Notes under the pieces: model-generated | The model's database searches: none | Told to the model about the DNA's origin: nothing | The model's input: the letters and a program-made list of their open reading frames with translations, nothing else | In this document: piece by piece, positions 30,461 to 42,019 of the stretch | Layout of the letters: the number at the start of each line of letters is the position of its first letter | Position numbering within the stretch: position 1 is the first letter of the stretch | Assembly: GCA_012932865.1 (NCBI GenBank) | Contig: SAXG01000042.1 | Coordinates: forward strand, 294,135 to 358,134 | DNA: 64,000 nucleotides | Source: Amylostereum areolatum | Lineage: Eukaryota; Basidiomycota; Agaricomycetes; Russulales; Stereaceae | Direction of reading: 5' to 3' | Position numbers and translations under genes: made by a program

Positions 30461-31766
30461 TGTCTTTGAACATGTTGGCAGTGCGCGCGAACGTTTCACT
30501 GTCCATCTTGTTCACGAGCTTGGTGATTTGATCAATCGGGGATTCTTCTTCCGTTAGATTCGCCGTTCGTGCATTGATCGTCGTTTGGGTACGTTTGTCT
30601 GGGCAGTTCCTGGAGATGTGTCCTGGCTTCCGGCAATAGAAGCATGATCCTGATTTCTGAAGTTCGGTACGTTCTTGCGGGGTAAGGCGTCTGAAGTTTC
30701 GGTTATTGTTTCCGGTCTGAGCGGCTCTGGCGGTGGTAGCATTCCCTTTATTTCCGTTTCCTCTTCGGAATGGAACATACGTCTGTGGTTTCTTGTATAG
30801 GAGGGTGAGATCGCTCGTCGGGTTCATTGGTCTCGTATAATGTCGTTGGAATGCTTGGGCTTCTCGCCAGTTATTATCGATGCGTAATGCGAGTTCATAC
30901 CATTCTTCGATGTCGTTCGAGATGTGATCTCTCTTGAGGATCTCGACTACGACATCGTTGCGCAGTCCTCTCTTGAATTGGTCGATCAATGCTTTATGAT
31001 CGTAACCAGCTTCCATGGCATAGTCTCTGAAGATCGTGATGTAATCTTTGGTGTCCATAGTGCCTTGTTCCAGGCGCTGTATGTTGAATCTAGCGTCCCT
31101 TCCGGGGTCTATTTCTCCAAAGGTCTCTAAGAAGTGGTCGCGGAACACCGTCCATGGAAGGTATGCTTCTGGATCTAGGCCGCGATCTCGTATCTTATCT
31201 ATTTTGCTTATTAAAAGGGACGCCCAGTGAAGGGCAGGTCCATCGGTAAGATGCGAGAGTACAAAGGTTATCTTTCGCATGTTGGCCTTATACGCGTTGG
31301 GAAATGCTATGAAGCGAAGTACGCATTGTTCGATGAACTTTGCTGCTTTCGCTCGATCTCTTCCGTCGTATATTCCTAGTGCATTTAGTTTGAACCCTTT
31401 GTCCTTATCTTCGGGTTTAGATCCGATTGTTCCTGTTCCTCCTGGTGGGGAATTCCCTGGTGGATACTTCGATCCTTTCGGAAGATCTGCGGTTGCTCCT
31501 CTTCCGAAAACATAGTCCTGAACTTCTTTTCCTTTCTTGTCTTCAATTGATCGGTCGGAAGGCGGTGGTGATGGTGATTGTGGCGGTCTCCATCTCATCG
31601 GTTCGGTCGCGCTGAATCCTAGGGCGAATCGAGTCTCAGGTCTCGGTTTTGCGGGATCGGCTGGTGTCGGAGATGGAGGCGTCTTGTACGGTACATTAAT
31701 TTCTCCAAGGGGGACATAGCTAGGTGCAGTGGCGGGGTTGGGTATCGAGGTGGCAGCGTCTCCCAT
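30447..31766 (-). CDS. gag: F1a gag (439 aa)
   Basis: ATG at 31766 (MGDAATSIPNPA) is the first ATG after the 5' LTR. Residues 1-120 are Pro/Ser-rich. A capsid-like helical domain follows at about 135-330 (KAAKFIEQCVLRFIAFPNAY, AYLPWTVFRDHFLETFGEID). Then comes a CCHC zinc knuckle CFYCRKPGHISRNC near residue 375, and a C-terminal IDQITKLVNKMDSETF helix up to QGF-stop. It is the structural protein of the virus-like particle. Its frame is also open upstream through the whole leader to the LTR border (see next entry). Confidence 0.93.
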   Translation of the reverse strand: MGDAATSIPNPATAPSYVPLGEINVPYKTPPSPTPADPAKPRPETRFALGFSATEPMRWRPPQSPSPPPSDRSIEDKKGKEVQDYVFGRGATADLPKGSKYPPGNSPPGGTGTIGSKPEDKDKGFKLNALGIYDGRDRAKAAKFIEQCVLRFIAFPNAYKANMRKITFVLSHLTDGPALHWASLLISKIDKIRDRGLDPEAYLPWTVFRDHFLETFGEIDPGRDARFNIQRLEQGTMDTKDYITIFRDYAMEAGYDHKALIDQFKRGLRNDVVVEILKRDHISNDIEEWYELALRIDNNWREAQAFQRHYTRPMNPTSDLTLLYKKPQTYVPFRRGNGNKGNATTARAAQTGNNNRNFRRLTPQERTELQKSGSCFYCRKPGHISRNCPDKRTQTTINARTANLTEEESPIDQITKLVNKMDSETFARTANMFKDNQGF

Positions 31767-32577
31767 TGTTGTGATGTTTTCGGGTCTTCCGAATAGATTT
31801 CCTTGTCTTCCTCTTCTGGTTCCGAAAATATCTTCGTCTGATTTGATTGATGGAGATCTTGTTGATTTCTCTGTATGTCCTTCCGCTTCTGCTGCGCTTG
31901 ATGGGCTGCTTTCTCGACTTCCTCTGGAATCAGACTTTGTTCGGGTGTCTGATACTGCTTTCTCAGGTTCTGGCGCAGTTTCTTCTGGATGCGGTGCGGT
32001 TGTTGCGACTTCTTGAGGATGCTGGGGTTCGGTCTGAGGGTTCTGTGGTGCGGTTGTCGTATCGGCTGTGTCGGTATCGGGATCAAATTCCCAGTAGTCC
32101 TTAATATTCCCGGTGTAAGGTTTCTCTTCGACTTTCTGTGCGTCCGGGTGTTTCCAGAGTTCTTCTGATGAGAGGGGCCCGATATGAGGTCTTGAATAAT
32201 CTGGGCGCTTCCAATGTGAGTTGTCGTAGGTTCCGTCTTCCTTTTCTCTTTTAGATCTATCTTTGTAGTACTCTGCTGCTGGGGGAAGGTTGTATCTGTA
32301 TATGGGTGGGTTCCACTGGTACGCGTATGTCCCTTTGCTTTCTTTTGCGGTGAAGGCTCCGTCGTGATAAAAGATAAGATTATAGGGATCAAATGTCCAG
32401 TGATGATTTTCTTTTCCGTTGGGAAATTCTCGACTACAATCTGATTGGAGATAAGGGACTTCGAAGTCTGATGGTCTTTTCTCAGCGGATTGTTCCGCTG
32501 GCTCCGTGGTGGGTGTTTCGTTTGACGCTCTGCGCCAAACTGTAGGGTGAGCTAGTGTAGAGGAGAGCTCGTTCTAG
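31767..32577 (-). promoter_or_regulatory. F1a leader: ATG-free but open in the gag frame
   Basis: From the TAG at 32576-32574, abutting the LTR, to the gag ATG the gag frame is open for 269 codons. It reads as protein-like text (GTYAYQWNPPIYRYNLPPAA, GNIKDYWEFDPDTDTAD). No ATG is visible in any frame on the sense strand over this 0.8 kb or in the adjoining R/U5. The F1b copy (46780-47577) keeps the same open frame and the same lack of ATG. Either gag starts at its ATG after a long scanned leader, or an N-terminally extended Gag is made from a non-AUG codon. Alternative-frame ORFs here (such as 32392-31619) are considered shadows. Confidence 0.6.
32518..32540 (-). promoter_or_regulatory. Candidate tRNA primer-binding site of F1a, unusually distal
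   Basis: On the minus strand TTTGGCGCAGAGCGTCAAA occurs about 38 nt inside the LTR end. TGGCGCAGAGCG has the TGG start expected for pairing with a tRNA 3' CCA end. Typical PBS sites lie within a few bases of the LTR, so this is a candidate only. F1b has the same word at 46814-46834. Confidence 0.3.
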
Positions 32578-33128
32578 TGTTAAGGACGGTCCTTATCACG
32601 TGACAAGCGGCTCAGGCTACAGTACTCTTACGCGTGAGAGGTGGGATCAGGTGATCCAGACGTCTCGGTTTATACGAAGGTGAGGGTCAATAAGCGAAGC
32701 AGTAAGTCTTCACGGAAGACTTAGGCGAGCTTATCAACTTAGTTGGCTTGGGATTCTCTTTAGCGTTTAGAAGAGGAGGTTCTTATTAGAACAGTCCTGT
32801 ATTTACAAAGAGAACGAGCTGAGGAATAGCTCGTTCGTTGAGCCTCCTTTTATATGAAAGGAGGTCGAGTAAATAAATGTACATAAGGCAACGATCGTAT
32901 CAAGTATCTACGGGGACGCGACTGTGGCACAATCGTAGCTGTGTTGTCGACATGTCGACGAACTGTGGCACTGTCGGAGCTGTGTTGTCGAGATGCCAAC
33001 GAGCTGTGGCGCGGTCGTGGCTATGTCGTCGGGACGGTTACGAGCTGGGGCACAGTCGTAACTCGTCGTTTAGCGACGTCCTTCCTAATAAGGCAACAGA
33101 AATGAAGTACCTTGAACGAGTTGTAACA
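32578..33128 (-). repeat. F1a 5' LTR (551 bp)
   Basis: Matches the LTR at 22875-23425 with one visible difference (A at 32998). Together with the ATGTC duplication at 33129-33133 it fixes the element border. Confidence 0.95.
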
Positions 33129-33133
33129 ATGTC

Positions 33134-34510
33134 TGCGTTCATGTACAAAAGAAGATCGCGGAACTCAGCGCAATCAACAGCATTCATTGCCTATAACGAG
33201 ATGGGTAATCAGTGACCGGCGCTCAAAGGCATCAAGAAAGGGTCACCGTGTACTTGCCTGATCGTCTACCACCAGCCACCGTATCAGGCGGAGTAAGAAG
33301 CCGTCCATGGTGAACTTGGTGCCAGCATAGGAGAAGGGACGGGATGTGGACTCCCCAGCGGAGCTTGAGTGCGGTTGTGCCTTCGACTGGCCACCATTTG
33401 CTGTCGCCGCATTGATCTGGTTTATATCATTGAGTTCGGGGTTGGTAACAAGTTGCTCCCACCCCTTCAGCTTGAATAATAGGACGGCAGCATTATACTC
33501 ATCCTTGTGAAAGGTGGTAATGTGTTTGCGAAATGTTTTAGTGCCCGAGGATGACTGCCATGAGTTTCTGTGGGAGGAAAGTAATTAACGCGATACTACA
33601 GTGGAAAAGGAGAGGTACACGTACGTGCAGTTTTTACCTCGGCACCCAACACGAGGCTCTCTTGGCTTGTGCATCAGACGGTTCCGCTCGTCCCATCCAC
33701 GAGCTGGGGTACCGTTCGTTCCCAGAGGGCGCAAAAACCACCAAACATCAGTTGCATCGTCTTTCGACGAGTCATGATCAGCGGTGTCACCTGATGGTGC
33801 GGTCATCGAGCCAAAGGACAGGACACTCGCAGGATCAGCAGGTGTAAGAGATGGGCCTGCACCTGGAACAGGTCGATTGTCGTCCGTAGATTGTGGCGTA
33901 GAGTCTTTTGAGGCCACCGTTCTGCGCCGCTTTGGTGCCGCTGTCTTCTGTGCAGTATCCTGGGTACATTTCCGTTTCGAGTTCCTAGTCTGCGATGGAG
34001 TGGTATTTGCGGTTGGTGGTACCGGTGCCAATGATGCTGATTCAACGTGAGGTGGACCTTGCAGCGGAGATGGCTGATGTGCGGCGGCAGCCTGTCCGGT
34101 ATTCGATTGTTCACGATAAGTTGCCGCGCTTGATGCAGCAAATGCCGTGATGGTGTCCCAGAATGTGCGCATATCTGCATCCGACACTAATGATTATCAT
34201 AACAACATGAGAGGCTGTACAAACGACAATGAAACAAATGAAATAAAATACCTTGTGACGATGAGGAGTTCGATATTTGACTGCTGTGGATTGTTGGTCC
34301 ATTGTAATCAGGAGCAGACAGACCAGGCATGGGTGCCGATGTGGATGGTGCACGAGATGAGCCCGCAGAGGATGAATACGAGGCATGGTAGGAGTGAGAG
34401 GCAGCCTGAGGGGGGTAATGAGTAGATGGGCCTGCAGCTGTCGTAGCAAAAGCGCAAAGGCAGTGGTCGATTGACTGAGAGCACTGGCGGCAGATGTAAG
34501 CTGAGGACAT
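33134..34510 (-). pseudogene. hAT transposase, N-terminal portion with split BED-type finger
   Basis: Exons are about 34510-34252, 34186-33625, 33567-33258 and 33190-33134, the last cut by F1a. The start MSSAYICRQCSQSIDHCLC contains a small Cys cluster. A Ser/Thr/Pro-rich region with a basic KRKC...PKRRRT segment follows. A BED-like zinc finger is formed across an intron: Cys-x4-Cys in VGCRGKNC, then W in NSWQSS, and His-x4-His in FRKHITTFH. BED fingers bind transposon ends. The intron after 33258 has a GC donor (CAG|GCAAGT). The last exon reads AMNAVDCAEFRDLLLYMNAD and resumes after the retroelement at 22869 with ITDSDIPHRT. Confidence 0.82.
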
Positions 34511-34948
34511 GGCAGGATATCGTGTCAGTAAGTGGACGACGTGGGGGCAGCCCAGCCAGACTCGGAGGCATGAAACTTAAGGAAATTCAGTCCGAAATTT
34601 CGAGAAATTTGTGACATTGTGAAGTTGTACTAGGTGAGGTAGTAGCTTAAGCGACAGCCGAAGGGTACGACACGGGGAACAACTTCCGTGAAGCAGAGGA
34701 GGAGTAGACATGAACGCGGGATGAGTGGATTGGAAAGGACGCGACGCGTTCAATGACGGACGGTCACGAGCCTCGTGTTCTCGGGACGCCAGGGGCCCAG
34801 GGGCCGGCCAGCATCGGCGCTGCAGCGGACGGCTCCATCAGTTGCATCACCTCGAGGTCAGCTCGAGGCCAGTCACGTGACCCTGGACTCGTCCTCGAGG
34901 CCAACCCGTCTCGGGGTCGCCCCGCCCTGCGGCAACACTATTGACGAC

Positions 34949-35216
34949 CCAGTGGAGCTGGGCTGGCTGGGCTTTGATGCCATTGCGTCATTTGCTGACA
35001 AATTGCTGTTTCAGGACGTGACAGGCGAGTGACGAGCGTCTTCGCTTCAATCGATCAGGTGACTGCTATGAAGTTCAGGAACGTGCTCGCGTTGACGCGT
35101 CGACAGCGACATTCGTACGCGCCGTGCTTTCCTTCCACCACGACATGGCAGGAATCCATCCGTCAACGATCCGTTCTATGGTCGGAAAAGAGGTGCGTGG
35201 TTCCTTTAAACCCCAG
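34949..35216. other. Unassigned DNA between hAT and F2a
   Basis: A remnant of the pre-insertion locus: directly after the hAT target duplication the sequence would have been contiguous with 20029 upstream of deaminase B. No gene recognised. The GCTGGGCTGGCTGGGC composition is similar to 19980-20030. Confidence 0.5.
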
Positions 35217-35636
35217 TGTCACGGATCGCTCCATTTCTCTCTTCGTTTGCAGACCTCGTACACGCGACGCGTCACGGCATATGACTTTCCCTTGCATCAC
35301 ACGCTTCAACGACGTCATTGCCCGGACTTCCGAGCGGGGTTCCGCATCCTTATCTATGACATCATTGCTCCGGACCCTCGTCCTCCGCCCCATGACTCCT
35401 TTCTTATTGTTCCCCCCGCTCGCACCACTATCGCATCGCATCGCACCATCGTACCCACTTGTATATAAGGACAGTGTTTCTCTTCCCTTCTCCCTAGACT
35501 GTCCATCTCGTCATATGGTACTGTAGCGCACGTTGCACTACCCTAGACCCCGGCACTCTCGAATCTATTTTCTTCTTGCTCCTCCCATCGTCGCGACTTA
35601 GGCAGTTCATCGGTCTCATAAACTGCGTTTCTGACA
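35217..35636 (+). repeat. F2a 5' LTR (420 bp)
   Basis: Starts TGTCACGGATCGC and ends GCGTTTCTGACA. TATA box GTATATAAGG at 35461-35470. Homologous LTRs are at 45161, 48171, 54845 and (inverted) 58742. Confidence 0.93.
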
Positions 35637-36844
35637 CCTGGACAGTCTACCCCTACGCCTACCTCGCACCCCTCTCTCCATCTACCTCTGCCGTCTCTAC
35701 GACGTTAAAAACTCCCACCACGGACCTCCCGAACGCACCGGTCTTCCTCCCGTTCAACGGAAAGCTGATCACCCCCCGCGACGACGCACCACTCCCCTAC
35801 CCCTGGTCCGACACCGTCACCGTCAACTGCCTCGTCCCCGTACAGAACCTCTGCAATAAAGATCCCTGGACCGCGCACGGCCTCAACTTCCGCATCTTCG
35901 AGTGGAGGTGGCACAAGGACCACGGTACTGTCGTCCTCGCCCTATACGTCCGGATCACTACGTGCATCAACGTAGATCTCGAACGCCTTGAATTCACCCT
36001 CCACGCCCCCACCTACCACACATACCTCATCCAGGACGCCCCCAACCCGATCCTCCAAACCAGTTTCACCTCCGTCTCCCAGTTTAACCGCCAGACCCCC
36101 GAATCCACCCCGCCACCAGTCCTCCGTCCCACCATCAAGGGTAAGACCCTTCGTCTCCGCCACCACGAACATAAGATCCGCCAGGCAGTAAAAGCCGGCT
36201 ACCTCACCAAGAAACTCCTCGGCCGTCGCCCCATCGCGGCGGACTTCTTCTAGACCATCATCACGTCCTCCACAGCCCCTCGTCCCCCCACTCTGAACCT
36301 CCCCCCAGGTGTTTTTCGAGACTACTGTCCTGAAGAATACTATATCCTCACCTCGCAGCAGACTAAGGAATCCGTACGTTGGCTGCACGACGAACCAAAC
36401 CGGCAACGTCGAGACTGGTACTTCGACGACCGTGACAAACAACCCTACGTTGAAGAATCGGATTTTGCCACCGCTGCGGACGTTCTACAGCGCTTCCTGA
36501 ACCCCCCTCCGACCAACTCGCCCCCACCCCGTCGACGTACTGTAATCGAAGTCCCAGAAGGGATCAACCACAACGACACAACTGGGAAGTGGTACGCCTA
36601 TAGACGGAACAAGAATGGAACCCCAGGACGATCAGTAGTTGAGTGGCAGCCCACTTCGTTCAGTCCCGTCCAAGATCACTGGTCGTGGCATCATAACCAG
36701 CAATTCCTCACCCCCGCCGACTTCCTTGTCGCAAAACAAGTTGAGGACGAAGTTGAAGAAGCAGAAGAACACCGACGAGAAACCCTACGCCGCCTTGATC
36801 AAGAACTCGCCCAATCCCTCACCGTCCCCCTCCCCTTCGACAAG
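35637..36844 (+). promoter_or_regulatory. F2a leader: long ATG-poor open frame with one TAG
   Basis: The gag frame is open from within the LTR to the gag ATG except for a TAG at 36251-36253. The F2b copy has a TAG at the equivalent place (49205-49207). The text is protein-like (AHGLNFRIFEWRWHKDHGTV before the TAG; YCPEEYYILTSQQTKESVRW after). Only one sense-strand ATG is seen in 1.2 kb (about 36615, out of frame), and F2b lacks it. Function is unknown; it may be a scanned leader, or an extended Gag made by non-AUG start plus readthrough. Confidence 0.55.
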
Positions 36845-37870
36845 ATGTCCGACGCCGAATCCAAACCTGCCGTCTCCAAGCGGGAAATCGGCCCCAAGCC
36901 AAAGCCATTCAAAGGCGATAGACGCGACACCCTCCGGTTCTCCCTCGAGCTCCGCATGTTCCTGCGCGTTAACAAGGATGTTTATGCCACAGATGACGCC
37001 AAGATGATGCTCCTCCTCAGCCTGATGGAGGACGACACGGCGAAAGCCTGGGCCACGCATCGCCGCATGGAACTCTTTGCCGACGAAGACGAGAAGGAAG
37101 ACGCCGAAACCCCCAACCCCACGCCCCCAACACTCCACTATAGCTCCTACAAAGAGCTCTTCAAGAGGTTTGGCAAAGACTTCGTGCCCGTCAATCTGAA
37201 GATAGAGGCTCAGCGTAAGATCAACGAGCTCGCAATGACCACCCGGGACGTCACTGACTTTATCACCGAGTTTGAGATGCTGGCAACCATGTCAGCGTAC
37301 GACGACGAGGCGCTAATCCACTTCTTCAAGAAGGGACTTCAGCGTGACCTCGGCAAGCAGGTGGCCCGGTCGTACCCGTTCCCCACCAAGCTCGCGGAGT
37401 GGAAGGAGCGCGCCCGCCGCATCAACCACCAGTGGCTCGAAGAGAACCCGGAGAGGAAGAGCAGTCAGTCCAAGGGGGCTGTCGCGCTCACCTCGAACGG
37501 TTCGACCAACGATTCCTCGTCGCGCTGAGTCGGCGCCTTCACCAACACCTCGACCCGCCCTGCAAAGCTGACGGACGACGAGCGCGCAAAGATGATGCGC
37601 GAAGGCAAGTGCTTCATGTGTCGACAAGCCGGTCACGTCTCTCGCGACTGCCCCAACCGCGACTCGAGCGCGCGACGGGTGGGTGCAGTAGAGACTGGGT
37701 CCAAGGCCCCTCCCCTGCCGACGAACACGGCTCCATCCACCGCAAAAGCGACCCCCGACCCGTCCAAAACCATCGCGGCAATCACCCGCCAGCTGAAGGA
37801 TCTGGACGTGGAAGGTAAGGAACAAGCAGTGGCACTGTTGAAGGATATCCTGGAGTCGCAGGATTTTTGA
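36845..37870 (+). pseudogene. gag: F2a gag, single nonsense codon
   Basis: ATG at 36845 (MSDAESKPAVSK). The capsid-like domain contains FKGDRRDTLRFSLELRMFLR and YSSYKELFKRFGKDFVP. The frame is stopped by TGA at 37526-37528, where F2b has CGA: a C-to-T change in a CG dinucleotide. Beyond it the same frame continues with the CCHC knuckle CFMCRQAGHVSRDC and ends SQDF-stop at 37870. Full length would be 341 residues. Confidence 0.9.
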
Positions 37871-37876
37871 AATGCC
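37860..37876 (+). promoter_or_regulatory. F2a gag-pol -1 frameshift site
   Basis: Gag ends CAG-GAT-TTT-TGA; the pol frame reads TTG-AAA from 37867. This is the same five-T stop context and -1 geometry as F0 and F1. Confidence 0.65.
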
Positions 37877-40800
37877 CCCCAGTCGCGTCGTCTGGCGGAG
37901 GCAAAGGACTTGTATCATCGGCATCTTACAATCGCTTTTCTGTATTATCATCTATGACCTCATGTGAGCAATCGTATCCATCGTGTGTGCACCTCTCTAC
38001 TGTCACGAAGAACAGGCAAACACCCTCGATAACGCTCAGAGTCAAGATGATTGGACGAGCGACAGGCCGACAAATCGACGCAGATGCACTGCTTGACAGC
38101 GGTGCAGAAGGAATCATCATCAATCGAAGCTTTGCTGAACACAAGAAGCTGACCACGAGAAAACTAGAAAACCCGTTCCCCGTGCGTAACGTGGATGGCA
38201 CCGAGAACATCATGGGCTGGGTACGTGACACGACGACCCAGCGAATCCGGATATACTCGCAAGACTCAAAGGCATACCATGAGGAAGAAGCTGAGTTCTT
38301 CATCACCGACATCGGTGATCACGATATGATCCTTGGAACAGACTGGCTCGATGAGCATAACCCCACCATAGACTGGCAGCAAGATCGTGTTGACATGCTC
38401 CGCTGCCCTCCCTCCTGCACCCTCTCCGAACCGACCGTGACAAACCTTGCAACAAAGCCGCGAACACCATCGTCGACCCGATCACAGCGAAAGGTTCGAG
38501 CTGATGCGCCCCCTAAGGTACCTCCAGTCCCGGACGACCCCTTCCCAGAACCAGTGTATGTCTCCTGGGCCCCTATCCCTACATATGTCATCCCCGCGCG
38601 CAGGGTCAAAGGTGTTCGTACCCGCACATCCCATCTCTCACCTCTACCTGCCCGCCTTTTCACTGAAGACAACGACGAACGACCCAGGGTCTTCCGAGAC
38701 TGGGAGATCAATGACCTGCGTCGTGCTGGGATTCTTCCTGAAGTTGACGGCCCTAACCCGGAGGCAGTACCAATCCGCGCGGGCTTCACCAAGGCGCAAG
38801 AGCTTGCAGAGCACTCAAAGGAAAATGCACGTCCGCAAACCTTTGAAGACTTGGTTCCCCCTCCATACCGCGACTTTGCACCCGTATTTGACAAGAAAAC
38901 CTCTGAACGACTACCCGACCGACGACCATGGGATCATGCCATCGACATGAAGGACGGCTTCGAACCCAAACCCTGCAAGATCTATCCGCTCTCCCCCTCC
39001 GAGCGGATCGGGCTCGATACCTTCCTCGACGACCACCTGAAGAAGGGCTACATTCGCCCATCGAAATCGCCGCAGGCAAGTCCGTTCTTCTTTGTCAAAA
39101 AGAAGGATGGGAAGCTGCGGCCTGTACAGGACTATCGAGAGCTGAACAAGGGTACCATCAAGAACGAGTACCCCTTGCCGCTGATCTCAGAAATTGTCGA
39201 CCGCCTCAAAGGTGCAAAGATCTTCTCCAAGATGGACGTCCGCTGGGGGTACAACAACGTCCGCATCAAGGAAGGCGACGAGTGGAAGGCTGCGTTCAAG
39301 ACGAATCGTGGCCTCTTTGAACCTACGGTGATGTTCTTCGGTCTTATGAACTCCCCCGCGACGTTCCAGGCAATGATGAACAAACTTTTCAAGGACCTTA
39401 TCGACTCAGGCAAAGTCATCATCTATATGGACGACATCCTCGTATTCACTCGAACTATGGAGGAACATCGTGCCATAGTGCGACAGGTTCTCCAACGCCT
39501 ACAAGACAATGACCTGTTCCTTAAACCAGAGAAATGCGTCTTCGAGCAGGACTCCGTTGAATACCTCGGACTCATTATCTCGCACGACAAGATCGCCATG
39601 GACCCCGTCAAGGTAGCTGGTATCCAGGACTGGCCGACGCCCCGGACGGTCAAGGATGTACAATCCTTCCTCGGATTTGGTAATTTCTACCGACACTTCA
39701 TCAAGGATTTCTCCAAGATCGCACGACCTCTGTTCGACCTAACAAAGAAGGACTGCACATGGAATTGGTCGACGGAATGCCAGATGGCATTTAACGCACT
39801 TAAAGCTGTGTTCACCTCCTCCCCTGTCTTAGTTATGCCTGATCCAAGGAAACCCTACCTCGTCGAAGTTGACGCCTCGGACTTTGCTACTGGAGGTATA
39901 CTCTCGCAGAAAGGCAACGATGGTCACTGGCATCCAGTGGCGTATCTGTCCAAGGCCCTGTCGGAACCGGAATGCAACTACGACATCTACGACAAGGAGC
40001 TACTCGCGATCATCCGTGCGCTCGAAGCCTGGCACCACTACCTCGAAGGCGCCCCCGACACCGTCGAAATCTGGACAGACCACAAGAACCTGGAGCACTT
40101 CAAGACGGCACAAAAGCTGAGCCGCCGACAGGCACGTTGGGCTCTATTCCTCACTCGATTTGACTTCGCGCTCGTTCACAAACCAGGAGTATCCCATCGC
40201 CCAGACCCAATGTCCCGACGACCTGATCACAAGCAGGGCGTTGAGAATGACAACAAGGAACGTATCTTGCTAGACCCCAAGTACTTCCAGATACGTGCAA
40301 CAAGGCCAGGAGCAGTAACCTCCCTCGGCGATGTCGAACTCCGACGACGTATCCGCGACTGCAAGACCAAGGACATCGAGGTCGTTCAAGCTCTGGATGC
40401 CATCTTACGAAATGGACCACGTACACTCGTCAAGAACCTTCAAGAGTGGAACTATGAAGAAGGCCTGGTCCTGTTTAGAGGAAAGGTATATGTCCCTGCA
40501 GACGACGAGTTGCGACACGACATTGTCAAAATGTACCATGAATCGCCCCTGGCTGGACACCCTGGTCGCTTCAAGACTTACGAACTTGTGAGTCGTGAAT
40601 ATTGGTGGCCTGGCATGTCTGTCTTTGTCCGCGACTTTGTAGCAGGATGCGCAACCTGCCAGTCGACAAAGACACAGAGCAGCCGACCCCACATCGACAT
40701 GATCCCGAACGAAGTACCCGACCGACCATTTGGCGTCATCTCTACCGACTTCATTGTCGAGCTCCCTGACTGCGAAGGCTATAATGCCGTCAATGTCGTG

Positions 40801-42019
40801 GTTGATCGCCTCACCAAGATGGTGGTTACCACCCCATGTACAACGAAGATCACCAGCGATGGCACGGCCGACATTCTCTTCAATAAGGTATACCGACATT
40901 ACGGCTTGGCGGATAAGATCATCTCGGATCGTGGACCCCAATTTGCTGGACAGGTGATGCGTACACTCAATGAGAAGCTCGGGATCAAGTCCGCCCTCAG
41001 CACAGCGTATCACCCACAGACAGACGGCCAAACCGAACGCGAGAACCAGAACCTTGAGCAGTTCCTGCGAGTATTCTGCAACTACCGTCAAGACGACTGG
41101 GTGAAGTGGTTGCCCTTCTTCGAGTTTTCTCACAACTCCCGCACCCATGCAGCTACTGGAAAGGCCCCCTTTGAAGTCCTCTACGGCTTCCTCCCCAAGA
41201 TGTACCCATCCGTAAATCCGTCCTCAAAGGTCCCTGCAGTTGAAGAACACCTCCGTCAACTTGAAGAAGTCCGACAGGAGATTAAGGCCAGCCTTGCCCT
41301 TGCATCCGACTTAATGAAGCACTACAACGGTGACACGATCAGCAAATCGACACTGTTTGCCGTCGGAGACAAGGTCTGGCTCGAAGGCAAAAACCTGAAG
41401 ACGACGAGGCCGAAAGCTAAGCTTGCTGCCAAACGATTTGGACCCTTCGAGATCGTTGACGTTATTAGCCCAGTGAACTACCGCCTGAACATCAGGAAAC
41501 CCCCCCCATAGTTATTTTTGGTAATCGTTTCCCGGTTTGGCCACGACGCGGCAGAGCAAGCGTGGCCAAACACAAGTCGGATGTGCGCGAGGTGCCGCCG
41601 CCCCAGCACCTTCCTCCGGCTTTCGTAGACTACACGACGTTCAATGTAGCTAAGTACACCATAGTTACACTTGGTTACATGCTCGAAACATTGAAATTCC
41701 GTGAGTGAAGAACACCTTGACACGGGTGAGTTCACAGTCGAAAATTGCCTAATTAGGAAGGCGACGCGAGACGCGTTTGCTCTGAGCACCTTCAGGACTA
41801 TTTTCCTTGTATCTTACAAACGGCTCCACCTACTACAAAAAGAACAGCATTGGCGTGATCAGCACAAGAATGCGATTTTGTAGGTATCTAAAAACATGTT
41901 TTTTATGACATTTAGCGAAGGGTGATTTGTATGCCCCACTTCACCTACTCTTCGCATTTTTCTGGGCCATAGCTTGACAGTCACAACATATACTAACATA
42001 GGGAGTGGTAAAATGGATT

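Larger units (their letters stand above)
22875..33128 (-). mobile_element. F1a: full-length chromodomain Ty3/gypsy with extra 3' ORFs
   Basis: A complete LTR retrotransposon of 10,254 bp. LTRs are 22875-23425 and 32578-33128 (551 bp each), apparently identical except position 23295 (G) versus 32998 (A). The target duplication ATGTC is at 22870-22874 and 33129-33133. Minus-strand order is 5' LTR, ATG-poor leader, gag, pol with chromodomain, three to four small or medium ORFs, polypurine tract, 3' LTR. Near-identical LTRs mean a recent insertion. Two in-frame stops in pol (27577-27579 and 26929-26931) suggest the copy is not autonomous, unless these are sequence errors or readthrough codons. 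Confidence 0.95.
20038..34940 (-). mobile_element. hAT DNA transposon, split by gypsy F1a
   Basis: The left end starts TAGTGTTGCCGCGGGGC and the right end, read inward on the minus strand, starts TAGTGTTGCCGCAGGGC. Together they are about 23 bp of terminal inverted repeat with one mismatch. The flanks carry a perfect 8-bp target duplication, TTGACGAC, at 20030-20037 and 34941-34948, as expected for hAT. Without the nested 10,254-bp retroelement and its 5-bp duplication the transposon is about 4.64 kb, enough for its transposase gene on the minus strand. The retroelement splits a transposase exon, so this copy can no longer make the protein, although its ends may still respond to transposase made elsewhere. 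Confidence 0.93.

Noticed and set aside
31619..32392. A 257-codon frame overlapping the F1a leader and gag start (and its F1b counterpart 46889-47725)
   Set aside because: Different frame from gag. Composition is Thr/Gln/Pro/Lys-biased, and its F1a and F1b versions look less protein-like than the gag-frame text.
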